In this document: positions 24,457 through 33,044 of the stretch, in pieces
How positions within the stretch are numbered: position 1 is the stretch's first letter
Layout: every line of letters starts with the position of its first letter
Assembly: GCF_000177335.1 (NCBI RefSeq)
Contig: NZ_ADFP01000135.1
Coordinates: forward strand, 1-64,000
Origin: Pyramidobacter piscolens W5455
Lineage (GTDB): Bacteria; Synergistota; Synergistia; Synergistales; Dethiosulfovibrionaceae
Length of the DNA: 64,000 nucleotides
Direction of reading: 5' to 3'
Made by a program: the position numbers and the translations under genes
The notes under the pieces: model-generated
What the model saw: the letters and a program-made list of their open reading frames with translations, nothing else
The model's database searches: none
Told to the model about the DNA's origin: nothing

Positions 24457-25470
24457 TCAGCGGGGCAGCAGGCCGAGTTTTTTCTTGACCTTGCCCAGAG
24501 TTTTTTCGGCGATATGGGCGGCCGTTTCCGCCCCCTGGCGATAAAGCGCTTCCAGCGCCGCCTTGTCGGCCGTCAGCGCGGCGAATTTCTCGCGGATCGG
24601 GCGCAGCTCTTCCGCGACGGCTTCGCCGACGGCGAGCTTGAAATCGCCGTAGCCCTTGCCGGCAAAATCGCGTTCGATCCGTTCGTAACTTTCGCCGGTG
24701 ACGACCGAGTAGATGCTCATCAGGTTGTTGATGCCGTCCTTGCCTTCGCGGTGACAGACGACGGTCTCGCTGTCGGTGACGGCACGCTTGAACTTGTTGA
24801 CGATGGCGTTCGGCTCGTCGAGGATGGAGATGAACGCGTTGACGTTCGTGTCCGACTTGGACATCTTCTTCGTCGGTTCCTGCAGCGACATGATGCGCGC
24901 GCCGGCCTCGGGAATGTAGGCGTCGGGCATGCGGAACACCTCGCCGTAGATGTTGTTGAAGCGAGTCACCACGTCGCGGGTGAACTCCAAATGCTGGCGC
25001 TGGTCTTCGCCGACGGGAACGTAATCGGCCTGGTAAAGCAGGATGTCGGCCGCCATCAGCGCGGGGTAGGTGAACAGCCCGGCGTTGACGTTGTCGACGT
25101 GTTTGGCCGATTTGTCCTTGAACTGGGTCATGCGCGCCAGCTCGCCGAACATGGAGTAGCAGGACAGGATCCAGCTCAGTTCGGCGTGAGCGTGTACGTG
25201 GCTCTGAATGAAAACCAGGCTCTTTTCGGGATCGATGCCGCAGGCCAGCAGCAGCGCAAAGGCGTCCAGCGTCTGCTTGCGCAGTTTGGCCGGCTCCTGG
25301 CGCACCGTCAGCGAGTGCAGGTCGGCGATGAAATAGGCGCAGTCGTAGTCTTCCTGCATTTTGCCCCAGTTGCGCACCGCGCCTATGTAATTGCCCAGCG
25401 TAAAAATTCCCGTCGGCTGGATGCCGCTGAGAATCACTTTTTTCCGTTCCGTCCGCGTCGCTTCGTTCAC
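24457..25470 (-). CDS. trpS: Tryptophanyl-tRNA synthetase
   Basis: Class I synthetase charging tRNA-Trp. It has the HIGH-equivalent QPTGIFTLGNYIGA at the N-terminus and the KMSKS loop KKMSKSDTN near residue 205. I chose GTG 25470 (AGGAGG eight bases upstream; 337 residues), not the 57-residue longer frame, which has no support. It is transcribed away from the IclR gene. No T-box leader was found upstream. Confidence 0.93.
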   Translation of the reverse strand: MNEATRTERKKVILSGIQPTGIFTLGNYIGAVRNWGKMQEDYDCAYFIADLHSLTVRQEPAKLRKQTLDAFALLLACGIDPEKSLVFIQSHVHAHAELSWILSCYSMFGELARMTQFKDKSAKHVDNVNAGLFTYPALMAADILLYQADYVPVGEDQRQHLEFTRDVVTRFNNIYGEVFRMPDAYIPEAGARIMSLQEPTKKMSKSDTNVNAFISILDEPNAIVNKFKRAVTDSETVVCHREGKDGINNLMSIYSVVTGESYERIERDFAGKGYGDFKLAVGEAVAEELRPIREKFAALTADKAALEALYRQGAETAAHIAEKTLGKVKKKLGLLPR

Positions 25471-25630
25471 TGTGATATCCTCCTTGACTTCATGGGCCTG
25501 GCTTAAAGGCGAGACCATACAGCATAGAATTGTATTGCCCTTTTGGTGAAGAATCAAGGACGGATTTGTGTTCGTCCAAATTGCCGGGAAACGGAACAGG
25601 AATTCGGCAAAGTTTGGGGGCCAGCCATTG

Positions 25631-25659
25631 TTGCTTTTCACGACCTGGTTTCATATAAT
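25631..25659 (+). promoter_or_regulatory. Promoter for the IclR-family gene
   Basis: TTGCTT (25631-25636), 17-bp spacer, TATAAT (25654-25659), about 67 bp before the IclR start. It lies in the trpS/iclR divergent region. Confidence 0.7.
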
Positions 25660-25725
25660 GAAAAAAATGCCGGTGATTGTTGAAACGATTATGGCGCGAT
25701 GGTATTCTCGAAGGAGTGGAAAAAA

Positions 25726-26460
25726 ATGGCGGATTCAATTAAAAGCGAGGCGACGTCGAGAACTTTGGAACATGGGCTCGACGTGCTCATGTGCTTTCTG
25801 AAAGATCATCGGGAGCTTTCGTTGACGGAGATCGCCAGGACGGTCGGCCGCAACACGACGAGCACCTATCGGCTGATCCAGACGCTGGCGGAAAAAGGGT
25901 TCCTGTCGAGGAATCCCGAGAACCGCAAGTATTTTCCCGGCATGACGGTAAAAATGCTCGGGGAGCTTGTGGACGATAAAGAGGAACTGCGCCTTGCGGC
26001 GCACCCCTATCTGGTCAAAGCGCACAGGGAATTCAACGAGAACGTTTCCGTGTATATTTATCATAACTTCAAGCGCCTCTGCATCGACCGCATCGAAAGC
26101 ACGCATCCGCTGCGTCAGACCGTGCTGGTCGGAGAGGAACTGCCGCTGACGCTGGGCGGCGGCGGGACGGCGCTGCTGGCGTTTTTGCCGCCCAAGGTGC
26201 AGGCGGCGGTGATGAAGTCCGAGCCCGGCATTTCGCCGGAGAAGCTGCGGGAAATTCGCGAAAAAGGGTACGCCGTCTCCTACGATGAAATGGGGCAGGG
26301 AAGCGTGGGGATCGGCGTCCCCATTTTCGACAAAAACGGGCAGGTCCTCGCGGCGCTGAATCTCTCCGGGCCGACCAACCGTTTGACGGGCGACGTCGTC
26401 ACGCGCGGAGTGGCCCGTTTGCGGGAGATCGCGGCGCAGGTCACTTCGGAACTGTCATAA
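25726..26460 (+). CDS. IclR-family transcriptional regulator
   Basis: 244 residues. An N-terminal winged helix (LTEIARTVGRNTTSTYRLIQ, recognition helix near residue 45) is followed by the IclR effector-binding domain (HPYLVKAHREFNENVSVYIY, GGGGTALLAFLPP, VGIGVPIFDKNGQVLAALNL). Members bind small carboxylates or aromatics; the ligand here is unknown, since no catabolic genes adjoin it. AAGGAG precedes ATG 25726. Followed by two hairpins. Confidence 0.9.
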   Translation: MADSIKSEATSRTLEHGLDVLMCFLKDHRELSLTEIARTVGRNTTSTYRLIQTLAEKGFLSRNPENRKYFPGMTVKMLGELVDDKEELRLAAHPYLVKAHREFNENVSVYIYHNFKRLCIDRIESTHPLRQTVLVGEELPLTLGGGGTALLAFLPPKVQAAVMKSEPGISPEKLREIREKGYAVSYDEMGQGSVGIGVPIFDKNGQVLAALNLSGPTNRLTGDVVTRGVARLREIAAQVTSELS

Positions 26461-26479
26461 TTTGCGAGCCTTTGGCACA

Positions 26480-26536
26480 AAGCGCAGGACGGGCGGGAGG
26501 AAGATTTTCCCGCTCGTCCTGCGCTTGTTTTCGTTT
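26480..26536 (+). terminator. Terminator after IclR-family gene
   Basis: A 19-bp stem (one mismatch) at 26480-26498 and 26508-26526, followed by GTTTTCGTTT. Confidence 0.75.
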
Positions 26537-26542
26537 GACAAC

Positions 26543-26571
26543 AACAAGGCCGGACAACGTCCGGCCTTGTT
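26543..26571 (-). terminator. Hairpin downstream of tmRNA
   Basis: A 13-bp perfect stem (AACAAGGCCGGAC and complement) with a 3-base loop, about 30 bp beyond the tmRNA 3' end. T-rich sequence follows on the minus strand; it could act in both directions. Confidence 0.65.
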
Positions 26572-26601
26572 CTCTATGCAACTCTTCGTGGAATTTTTTT
26601 C

Positions 26602-26919
26602 TGGTGGAGGCGCGGGGAATCGCACCCCGGTCCTGACATGGTGTGTATGAATGAGCGGCTACAGGCTTAGTCGATTTCTTTACTGCGCAGAAACGGGACT
26701 GTGACCGACAAAACAGCCGCCGCCTCTCTACGTTCCGGGACCATACGCCGCTCGCAGTGATTGACCCTTACAACCTTGCGGGCGCTCTCAGTTGTTCGGG
26801 CGGTTGCTTGGTTAAGCAGCCAGTGCGTAGTTGTTGTCGTTTCTTTTTTGTGACAGGTAACGCCTGTCGCTCGGCCTGCTCTCAGACTTCCACCATACCA
26901 GTCGAACCTGATCGCCCCC
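26602..26919 (-). ncRNA. ssrA: Transfer-messenger RNA (tmRNA)
   Basis: Rescues stalled ribosomes. On the minus strand the 5' end GGGGGCGATCAGGTTCGACT pairs with the 3' end CGCCTCC-ACCA, forming the tRNA-like acceptor, and the CCA is encoded. The tag frame reads NDNNYALAA then TAA (plus-strand 26812-26841). The codon before the tag Asn is AGA rather than the common GCA. smpB lies 35 bp upstream on the same strand, the usual pairing. Confidence 0.93.
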
Positions 26920-26953
26920 AATGAACGTGGAACAGCGGACGACAAACGATCGG

Positions 26954-27427
26954 CTAATACTCTTTGCCGCGGTTGCGCAGCTCCCGTGCGATGGCGCGCT
27001 TGGCGTCGCGTTCGATGATCGCGTCGCGGCGGTCGTGCGCGTTTTTGCCCTGCGCGAGGGCCAGCGCGACTTTCGCGATACGTCCTTCTTTCAGATACAT
27101 GGAAAGCGGGATGAGCGTGAAGCCTTTTTCTTTGACCCTGGCGCCGAGCCGCCGCAGTTCCGACTTGTGGAGCAGCAGCTTGCGGTTTTGGCGCGGATCG
27201 TGCTGGTACCAGCTGGCCTTTTCGTACGGGGAGATGTGGACGTTCATGAGCCACAGCTCGCCGCGTTCGAACTTGGCGTAGCCGTCTTTCAAATTGACTT
27301 TGCCGGTGCGCACCGACTTGATCTCCGTGCCGGTCAGCACGACGCCGCATTCGAAGGTATCGACAACGAAGTAGTCGTGGCGCGCTTTGCGGTTCAGCGC
27401 GACCACATGGTCTTTCTTTGGTTCCAT
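26954..27427 (-). CDS. smpB: SsrA-binding protein SmpB
   Basis: Binds tmRNA and delivers it to stalled ribosomes. It shows NRKARHDYFVVDTFECGVVL, the GTEIKSVRTGKVNLKDGY motif and the C-terminal basic tail that reads the A site (KNAHDRRDAIIERDAKR). I chose ATG 27427 (157 residues), which has AAGGAG eight bases upstream; the GTG three codons earlier overlaps that site. Confidence 0.95.
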   Translation of the reverse strand: MEPKKDHVVALNRKARHDYFVVDTFECGVVLTGTEIKSVRTGKVNLKDGYAKFERGELWLMNVHISPYEKASWYQHDPRQNRKLLLHKSELRRLGARVKEKGFTLIPLSMYLKEGRIAKVALALAQGKNAHDRRDAIIERDAKRAIARELRNRGKEY

Positions 27428-27502
27428 GGCCGTCACTCCTTCGCGTTCAAATTCTAACCCGATCGTCAGCTTTAGTCAAGAAGCCCTTCAAAAGAACCGG
27501 AC

Positions 27503-27531
27503 AAAAAAAGTCCCGGCCAAAGCCGGGGCTT
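27503..27531 (-). terminator. Terminator of tRNA-Pro
   Basis: On the minus strand AAGCCCCGGC, short loop, GCCGGGAC, then seven T residues; it starts 14 bp after the tRNA end. Confidence 0.8.
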
Positions 27532-27543
27532 GTGTATCCGAAA

Positions 27544-27622
<79 letters not shown>

Positions 27623-27690
27623 GACACGACGGGAATTGTACAACATCGCGCCCTTTTCGTCAATGATGCAATTTTACGGATCTTGGCGGA

Positions 27691-28281
27691 TCAATCGTCG
27701 TCGTTGCGGCGCCGTCTGTTTCTCCCCGCGCCGCCGTCGGAGGACGAACTGCCGGGCAGCTGCACCTTGCCCAGCGCGGCGACGGGCAGCTCGACCCACC
27801 CCCAGGGCGTGACGACGAGAAAGCGCAGCGATATGCCGTGTTCCGCCATGGCTTTGATGTGGTCGCTGTATTCGAGCACGTCGAAGGGGATCCAGCAGTC
27901 GGAAACGATCCACACGCGGCGGCAGACCTCGCGCGAAAAGATCAGACTGTAATCGACGGCGAGGCGCATGGCGTCGGTGAGATCGACTTCGCCGAGGGAG
28001 AGCACCGCGGCTTCGGGGCGCGGCGCCGGCGGCGTTATGGCGGGCAGCAGGGCGGCCTGCGCTTCGAGCCACGAAAGTTCGCCGAAGAACATGTCGGGAT
28101 CCTCGCGGATCGCCTCCCAGTAGGGCAGATCCAGCCCGTCCAGGCGGAACGATTTGGTCAGCCAGCCTTTGACCTGGTTGAGCAGTCTGACGATGTGCGA
28201 CGGATAATCGGGATTGAGCATACTGCGCATCAGCGAGCTGACAGTCAGGGGCGTTGGGCTGTCGGGAAAATTTTTGTCCAT
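27691..28281 (-). CDS. Hypothetical protein (196 aa)
   Basis: No family recognised. The start at ATG 28281 (MDKNFPDSP) has GGAGGT six bases upstream and is preferred over an in-frame upstream codon. The middle contains LSLGEVDLTDAMRLAVDYSL and VWIVSDCWIPFDVLEYSDHI, alternating hydrophobic strands and helices like a Rossmann- or VWA-like fold, but key motifs are not clear. The C-terminus is disordered and charged (SSSSDGG, RNRRRRNDDD). Divergent from the isochorismatase gene. Confidence 0.7.
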   Translation of the reverse strand: MDKNFPDSPTPLTVSSLMRSMLNPDYPSHIVRLLNQVKGWLTKSFRLDGLDLPYWEAIREDPDMFFGELSWLEAQAALLPAITPPAPRPEAAVLSLGEVDLTDAMRLAVDYSLIFSREVCRRVWIVSDCWIPFDVLEYSDHIKAMAEHGISLRFLVVTPWGWVELPVAALGKVQLPGSSSSDGGAGRNRRRRNDDD

Positions 28282-28344
28282 TTTTTTACCTCCGCAGGGC
28301 GAGAACTTTTCAACTGATAAGCATATCACAAAAAATCGACTTTG

Positions 28345-28373
28345 TTCTCACGACGTGAAATGTATGGGATAAT
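28345..28373 (+). promoter_or_regulatory. Probable promoter of isochorismatase-type gene with internal palindrome
   Basis: TTCTCA (28345-28350), 17-bp spacer, GATAAT (28368-28373). An 11-bp palindrome TCACGACGTGA (28348-28358) overlaps the -35 and spacer, where a repressor could bind. Confidence 0.5.
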
Positions 28374-28417
28374 AAGTCACGAGTCACGCGAAAATTTATG
28401 CTCCGAGGAGGAATAAC

Positions 28418-28969
28418 ATGGAACCTGTGTGTCTGCGCGCGGAAAAATGCGTTTTTGTGATGATCGATCTGCAGGAAAAACTGGCGCCGGCGATGAGCGG
28501 GATCGAGCCGGTCTTGTACGAGGCGGAGCGCCTGCTGAAGTCGGCGGCGGCATTGAAGATCCCCGTCCTCGCGACCGAACAGTATCCCAAAGGGCTGGGC
28601 GCGACGGTGCCGCCGCTGCGCGAGCTGCTCGGTTCCGCGGCGGCGCTGGGCAAAACCAGCTTCTCCTGCTTCGGCGCGCCGGATTTTGCGGCGGCGCTGG
28701 CGCGCTGCGGGCGGAGGACGGCCGTCGTCTTCGGCATCGAGAGCCATATCTGCGTTTTTTCCACGGCCATGGAGCTGAAGGAACGCGGCTACGACGTCGC
28801 CGTCGTCGAAGAAGCGTGCACGAGCCGCAACCGCCGTCACCACGAGCTGGCGATGCGCAACCTGCTGGCGGCGGGCGTCGCCGTGCTGCCGGTGGAAACG
28901 GTCGTCTATCAGCTCCTGGGGCGGTCGGGAACGCCGGAGTTCAAGGCGTTGCTGCCGTTGTTCAAGTAA
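28418..28969 (+). CDS. Isochorismatase-family cysteine hydrolase
   Basis: 183-residue alpha/beta hydrolase with the Asp-Lys-Cys triad: Asp in VMIDLQEKLAP near residue 17, a Lys near residue 80 (LGKTSFS) and Cys in GIESHICVFSTAMEL near residue 110. Family members include nicotinamidase-like and YcaC-like enzymes; the short form with this ESHICV motif is YcaC/mitochondrial-type, substrate unknown. GAGGAGG precedes the ATG. The next gene starts five bases later. Confidence 0.88.
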   Translation: MEPVCLRAEKCVFVMIDLQEKLAPAMSGIEPVLYEAERLLKSAAALKIPVLATEQYPKGLGATVPPLRELLGSAAALGKTSFSCFGAPDFAAALARCGRRTAVVFGIESHICVFSTAMELKERGYDVAVVEEACTSRNRRHHELAMRNLLAAGVAVLPVETVVYQLLGRSGTPEFKALLPLFK

Positions 28970-28974
28970 AAGCG

Positions 28975-29634
28975 ATGACGCTCTGCTGGGTGGCCGCCCT
29001 GAGCGGAGCCGTCGCCGGGGCCTTCGTGTGCGCGTGCGCGCGCCGGACGGCGGACGACGAAAGAAAGCTCCTTGCCGGGCGGAGCGCCTTCGCCGGCTGC
29101 ACCGTCCTGACGGCCGTTTCCTGGGCTCTGCTCGTTTCGAGGTGGCCGCTGCGCCGCGACTGGCCGCTGGCCGCGGCGGCGCTGTGCTTCGCCGAGTTTC
29201 ACGCGCTGACCGACCTGAGCGACGGCTACATTTACGATCGGGCCGTCGCCGCTTCTCTGGCGGCGGCGCTGGCGCTGCGCCTGCCTTACGGCTTTCTGCC
29301 CGGAGCGAAGGAAATTCTTCTGGGTATGGCGGCCGGGACCGTGCCGCTGGCGCTGATCGTCCTGGTCACGCGCGGCGGCATGGGCTGGGGCGACGCGTTC
29401 CTGATGGCGGGACTGGGGGCGCTGCTGGGCTGGAAACTGACGGCGCTGACTCTGTACGGCGGCATCGTCTCGGGCGGCGTCGCCGCCTTGGTTCTGCTGC
29501 TTGCGAAGCGCGTCGGTCGAAAAGACGCGCTGCCGCTGGCGCCGTTTTTGCTGATCGGCCTCCTTTTCGCGCTCTGGGCGGCGCCGTGGATCGGCCCGCG
29601 GCTGGGAACGGCGATCCGCTTCTTCGAAGAATAG
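28975..29634 (+). CDS. A24 prepilin-type peptidase, short form
   Basis: 219-residue membrane protein with six or seven hydrophobic segments. The two catalytic Asp of the aspartic prepilin peptidases are visible: [12 protein letters not shown] near residue 80 and [20 protein letters not shown] near residue 140. The N-terminal methyltransferase domain with its Cys-x-x-Cys pairs is missing, as in short TadV/CpaA-like members. No pilin genes lie nearby. The start ATG 28975 lacks a strong ribosome site; coupling to the upstream gene is likely. Confidence 0.82.
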   Translation: MTLCWVAALSGAVAGAFVCACARRTADDERKLLAGRSAFAGCTVLTAVSWALLVSRWPLRRDWPLAAAALCFAEFHALTDLSDGYIYDRAVAASLAAALALRLPYGFLPGAKEILLGMAAGTVPLALIVLVTRGGMGWGDAFLMAGLGALLGWKLTALTLYGGIVSGGVAALVLLLAKRVGRKDALPLAPFLLIGLLFALWAAPWIGPRLGTAIRFFEE

Positions 29635-29658
29635 CCGCCCGGTCCGTTCGCCCCGCCG

Positions 29659-29722
29659 GATAGCAGAAAACGCCGAAGCTCGAAGCGGATTCTTTCTTGA
29701 GCTTTGGCGTTTTTCTGCTATC
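29659..29722 (+). terminator. Terminator after prepilin peptidase gene
   Basis: Long stem GATAGCAGAAAACGCC... paired with ...GGCGTTTTTCTGCTATC, about 21 bp with few mismatches. Confidence 0.75.
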
Positions 29723-29761
29723 ATAGGCGAAACGAAGTTCCACGATCATTCAAAGGGGGAT

Positions 29762-30178
29762 ATGAAAATGAATCTTACAGTGGTCGATCATCTCGGCGTC
29801 GCCGTGCCCAGCATCGACGAAGCGCTCGCGTTCTGGCAGGACACGCTGGGCGTCAAATGCCACGGCGTGGAGGAAGTCGCCGACCAGAAAGTGAAGACGG
29901 CGTTTTTGCCCATCAAGGACACCGAAGTCGAACTCCTCGAGCCGACCAGCGCCGACAGCCCGGTGGCCAAGTTCATGGAGAAAAACGGCGGCAGAGGCGG
30001 CCTGCACCACGTGGCGATCCGCGTCGAGAACCTCGAAGCGGCTCTGGCCGAATTGAAGGAAAAAGGCGTTCGCCTGATCGACGAAAAGCCCCGCCGCGGC
30101 GCGGGCGGCGCGATGATCGCCTTTCTGCATCCCAAATCGACCGGCGGCGTGCTGCTTGAGCTCTGCGAACGCCAATAA
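29762..30178 (+). CDS. mce: Methylmalonyl-CoA epimerase
   Basis: Interconverts (R)- and (S)-methylmalonyl-CoA in the propionate/succinate pathway. VOC fold, with metal ligands in [17 protein letters not shown] (His), EVELLEP (Glu), [16 protein letters not shown] (His) and GGVLLELCE (Glu). 138 residues is normal. GGGGG lies two bases before ATG 29762 and eight before ATG 29768, so the second codon may be the true start. No mutase gene is in the window. Confidence 0.93.
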   Translation: MKMNLTVVDHLGVAVPSIDEALAFWQDTLGVKCHGVEEVADQKVKTAFLPIKDTEVELLEPTSADSPVAKFMEKNGGRGGLHHVAIRVENLEAALAELKEKGVRLIDEKPRRGAGGAMIAFLHPKSTGGVLLELCERQ

Positions 30179-30200
30179 ATTTACCGCGAAAGTTGAACGC

Positions 30201-30238
30201 GCAGAGCGGCACGACTTGAAAAAGTCGTGCCGCTCTGC
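30201..30238. terminator. Hairpin after mce
   Basis: A 17-bp perfect stem (GCAGAGCGGCACGACTT and complement), 4-base loop, no T run. Confidence 0.6.
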
Positions 30239-30275
30239 GTCACGGAACGTGCGAACGTAAGGAGAAGATGCGCGT

Positions 30276-30992
30276 ATGCCCCGCTTTATCGCTTCGGAAC
30301 CGTTTTGGAACCTGTTTCCCCAAGCCGAGATCGGCATCGTCGTCGCCCGCGGGCTGGAAAACCATGCCGACAGGGTGAAAGACGCCGCCGCCATCGCCGC
30401 GGACCTTGAGGGCGCGCTGAACGAGTCGAGGAAATTCCTCACCGGCGAAACGCTCAGCCAATGCCCCGTCGTGGCGGTCTGGCGCGACGCCTTCAAGCTC
30501 TTCAAGACGAAAAAGGGCGCGCGCAGCTCGATCGAAGCGCTGCTGAAGCGGGTGGAGAAGGGCAAAGGACTCGGCAGCGTCAACCCGCTGGTGGACATCT
30601 ACAACGCCGTGTCGCTCGCCTGGGGCTTTCCCGTCGGCGGCGAGGATCTCGACGCCTTTCGGGGAGACCTGCGCCTCGACGTCAGCGCCGGCGGCGATCC
30701 TTTCTTGGCGCTTGGCGACGAGGCGGAAGAGCCGACGCTGCCCGGCGAAGTCTGCTACCGCGACGACGCCGGCGCCGTATGCCGCTGCTGGAACTGGCGC
30801 GACGGCCAGCGCACCATGCTGACCGAGGACACGGTCAACGCCTTTCTGGTCATCGAATCCGTTGCTCCGGAACGCCGCGAGGATCTGCGCCGCGCGCTGG
30901 AAACGCTGGCGGAAAAAGCGCGGCGCCGTCTTGGCGGAACGTGCCGCGTCGTCGTCGCCGACCGCGAGAACCGTTCCGTCAGCCTTGAATAG
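30276..30992 (+). CDS. B3/B4 domain protein (PheT-like tRNA-editing fold)
   Basis: 238 residues with the stand-alone B3/B4 domain: RSSIEALLKRVEKGKGLGSV, NPLVDIYNAVSLAWGFPVGG, EDLDAF and CWNWRDGQRTMLTEDT. The fold is the editing module of phenylalanyl-tRNA synthetase beta, and free forms are presumed to hydrolyse or bind mischarged aminoacyl-tRNA, unproven here. It follows mce and precedes a parS-like palindrome. Confidence 0.85.
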   Translation: MPRFIASEPFWNLFPQAEIGIVVARGLENHADRVKDAAAIAADLEGALNESRKFLTGETLSQCPVVAVWRDAFKLFKTKKGARSSIEALLKRVEKGKGLGSVNPLVDIYNAVSLAWGFPVGGEDLDAFRGDLRLDVSAGGDPFLALGDEAEEPTLPGEVCYRDDAGAVCRCWNWRDGQRTMLTEDTVNAFLVIESVAPERREDLRRALETLAEKARRRLGGTCRVVVADRENRSVSLE

Positions 30993-31017
30993 AGCGCGGA
31001 ATACCCCCGTGCCGCGA

Positions 31018-31033
31018 TGTTCCACGTGGAACA
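31018..31033. promoter_or_regulatory. parS: parS-like ParB binding site
   Basis: Perfect 16-bp palindrome TGTTCCACGTGGAACA. The general chromosomal parS consensus is TGTTTCACGTGAAACA, and the CC/GG variant is well known. It is intergenic, between the B3/B4 gene and the Sel1 gene. It implies proximity to the replication origin domain, but no parAB, dnaA or dnaN lies in the window. Confidence 0.75.
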
Positions 31034-31039
31034 ATCAGC

Positions 31040-31083
31040 GCGGCCGGAAACCGATGATCTGGATTTCATCGGCTTCCGGCCGC
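31040..31083. terminator. Hairpin next to parS-like site
   Basis: Stem GCGGCCGGAAACCGATGA with near-complement TCATCGGCTTCCGGCCGC. Lies in the convergent gap between the B3/B4 gene and the Sel1 gene. Confidence 0.6.
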
Positions 31084-31175
31084 TCTTCGTCTTTCTGCGG
31101 CTCGAAAGGTTTTCTGCCGGAAAAAAACTCTTTCGTCCCGCTCGTCGATCGGCGCGGCGGGGGAGAAGCCGAGCC

Positions 31176-32534
31176 TTACGGCTGTTCGTCGCGCTGCCGT
31201 CGCATCCGTTTGAAAGTCCGCTGCGCGCGGCGCCGGGCGCGGTCTTTGGCCGCCTCGTCCAGTTGCGGCGCGACGAAATCCAGCCCCTGCTGCGCGTCCT
31301 CGTTGCCGCAGAGTTTCGACAGCTCGAACCAGAAGCAGGCCTCCTCGAGATCGACGGGGAACCCTTCGCCGTTGGCGTACATCACGCCGAGATTGACCTG
31401 CGCCCGGCTGTTGCCCGTCAGCGCCGCGCGTTCGAACCAGGTTTTCGCCTCCCGAAAGTTCTGCGCCGTGCCGTCGCCTGTTTTGTTCAGCCAGGCCACG
31501 TTGTACCATGCCGCGACGTCGCCGAGCTCCGCCGCCTTCTTGAAATATTCGAAGGCCAGCGCGTGATCGGCCGCGACGTGTTTGCCCGTGTAATACAGAA
31601 CGCCCAGACGAAAGAGCGCGTTGTGCTCCCCGCGTTCGGCGGCGGCCTTGTACCATTGCAGCGCCTGCGTCGGCGACTTCGTGACGCCTTCGCCGTTCTC
31701 GTAGCGCCAGGCCAGGATATTCATGGCCTCCGAGCTGCCGTTCCGGGCGGCTTTTTCGTACCACCGCACAGCCTGCTTCGCGTCTTTTTTCACGAAAATC
31801 CCTTTTTGATAAAGCTGGGCGAGGAGCAGCTGCGCTTCGGGCAGATTCGCCCGGTCCGCCCGCTTGAGAAGCTCGAAAGCCGTCCTCCTGTAAGCGGGGT
31901 TGTTCCCGTTCAGATACAGCACGGCGAGAAACTTCATCGCAAAAGCGTCGTTCTGCGCCGCGGCTTCGCTGTAAAGCGCGACGGCCCGCGCGGTGTCCTT
32001 CTCGAGCCTTTCGCCCGTCTCGTAGAGGAGACCGAGCTCCCGCTGCGCCTGCGCGTAGCCCCCGTCAGCCGCGCGGCGCAGCCAGAGCATGGGATGGATT
32101 CCGTCCGGCGCGGCCGCCAGTCCCCAGTCCTGCGCGCGGGCGAGAAGCAGCTGCGCCTGCACGCAGCCTTTGCGGGCGTATTCGTCGAGGATCGGCAGAA
32201 TGGCGCCGTAGGCGTCGCCGCTCTCGGGGGAGAGCGCTTTATGACGGTTGTAAAGCTCGGTGACGCGAGAGTAATCCCGCTGCCGGTCGGAGAGAAGAAT
32301 GGCCAGGGCGTGATAGGGAACGGGATCGGAAGAGTTCTCCCGCGTGATTTGGGAAAAAATTTCTTCCGCTTCCCGCTCCCGCCCGCCAAACCAGGCCCGC
32401 AGTCCCTGCCCCGTGCGCTTGTCCGATTTCGAAACCGCCGCCGGCGTTTGCGCTTTTCCCGTCGGGGCGCCGCGCGCCGGCAGGACGAAAACGGCGGTCA
32501 GCAGCAGCGCCGCGGCGAACTTTGTCTTTTCCAT
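31176..32534 (-). CDS. Exported Sel1-repeat (SLR) protein
   Basis: 452 residues after choosing ATG 32534 (AAGGAG upstream). A signal peptide (KFAAALLLTAVFVLPARGAP) is followed by about eight Sel1 repeats of 35-36 residues, for example AQRELGLLYETGERLEKDTA, AMNILAWRYENGEGVTKSPT and AQVNLGVMYANGEGFPVDLE. The C-terminus is very basic (RRRAQRTFKRMRRQRDEQP). SLR proteins are protein-interaction scaffolds in the periplasm or at the surface; the partner is unknown. Confidence 0.88.
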   Translation of the reverse strand: MEKTKFAAALLLTAVFVLPARGAPTGKAQTPAAVSKSDKRTGQGLRAWFGGREREAEEIFSQITRENSSDPVPYHALAILLSDRQRDYSRVTELYNRHKALSPESGDAYGAILPILDEYARKGCVQAQLLLARAQDWGLAAAPDGIHPMLWLRRAADGGYAQAQRELGLLYETGERLEKDTARAVALYSEAAAQNDAFAMKFLAVLYLNGNNPAYRRTAFELLKRADRANLPEAQLLLAQLYQKGIFVKKDAKQAVRWYEKAARNGSSEAMNILAWRYENGEGVTKSPTQALQWYKAAAERGEHNALFRLGVLYYTGKHVAADHALAFEYFKKAAELGDVAAWYNVAWLNKTGDGTAQNFREAKTWFERAALTGNSRAQVNLGVMYANGEGFPVDLEEACFWFELSKLCGNEDAQQGLDFVAPQLDEAAKDRARRRAQRTFKRMRRQRDEQP

Positions 32535-33044
32535 GGGATCTCCTTGAGGTTCCTTCTCCGAAAATATGAATTTGAAAATTTGCGTGTGATGGTGCAAAAT
32601 AAAAACGGCGACTCGTACAAACTTCATTCTACCTCATCCGCATTTTTTATGCCGCAGGATTTTTTGCGAGGATGAATTTTGCCCGAAGATGCCCCTAAGG
32701 AAAAAACCGTATAGTAAAAAATCGTATACAGTTTTTTCGTCGGAACGGATCCAGCCCGAGAACTTTTTTCTTAAATATCCGCGAAAGCGGAGCGATGCCC
32801 TTGGGCGAAGAAAACGGGGCGATTTCCTTCGTGGATGCATTAAAAACATGAATATATTTTTAATTCTAAAGATTTTTTTGCCGTAAAGTATCTGTTGTAA
32901 ATTCGTGAAAGAAAACGCATAATACCAGTATGGTTTGTAAGCTTTTCACAACTTTCTGCCCAAAGTTTGTGCAGGGCTTTCAATCAGGTGAAATTCCGTT
33001 GCAGTGACTTGCTGTTTTTATTAATTCTAGGGAGGCTTTCGTAT
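32535..33044. other. Divergent intergenic region Sel1 protein / symporter
   Basis: About 510 bp, much more AT-rich than the genes. Nothing coding is convincing. TTGTAA with TAATAC (about 32893-32925) is a weak promoter candidate for the symporter. I looked for a glycine riboswitch before the alanine symporter and did not find its conserved cores. Confidence 0.4.

Noticed and set aside
25471-25725. T-box leader before trpS
   Set aside because: No conserved T-box sequence or specifier stem found on the minus strand.
32535-33044. Glycine riboswitch before the alanine/glycine symporter
   Set aside because: The conserved glycine aptamer cores were not seen.
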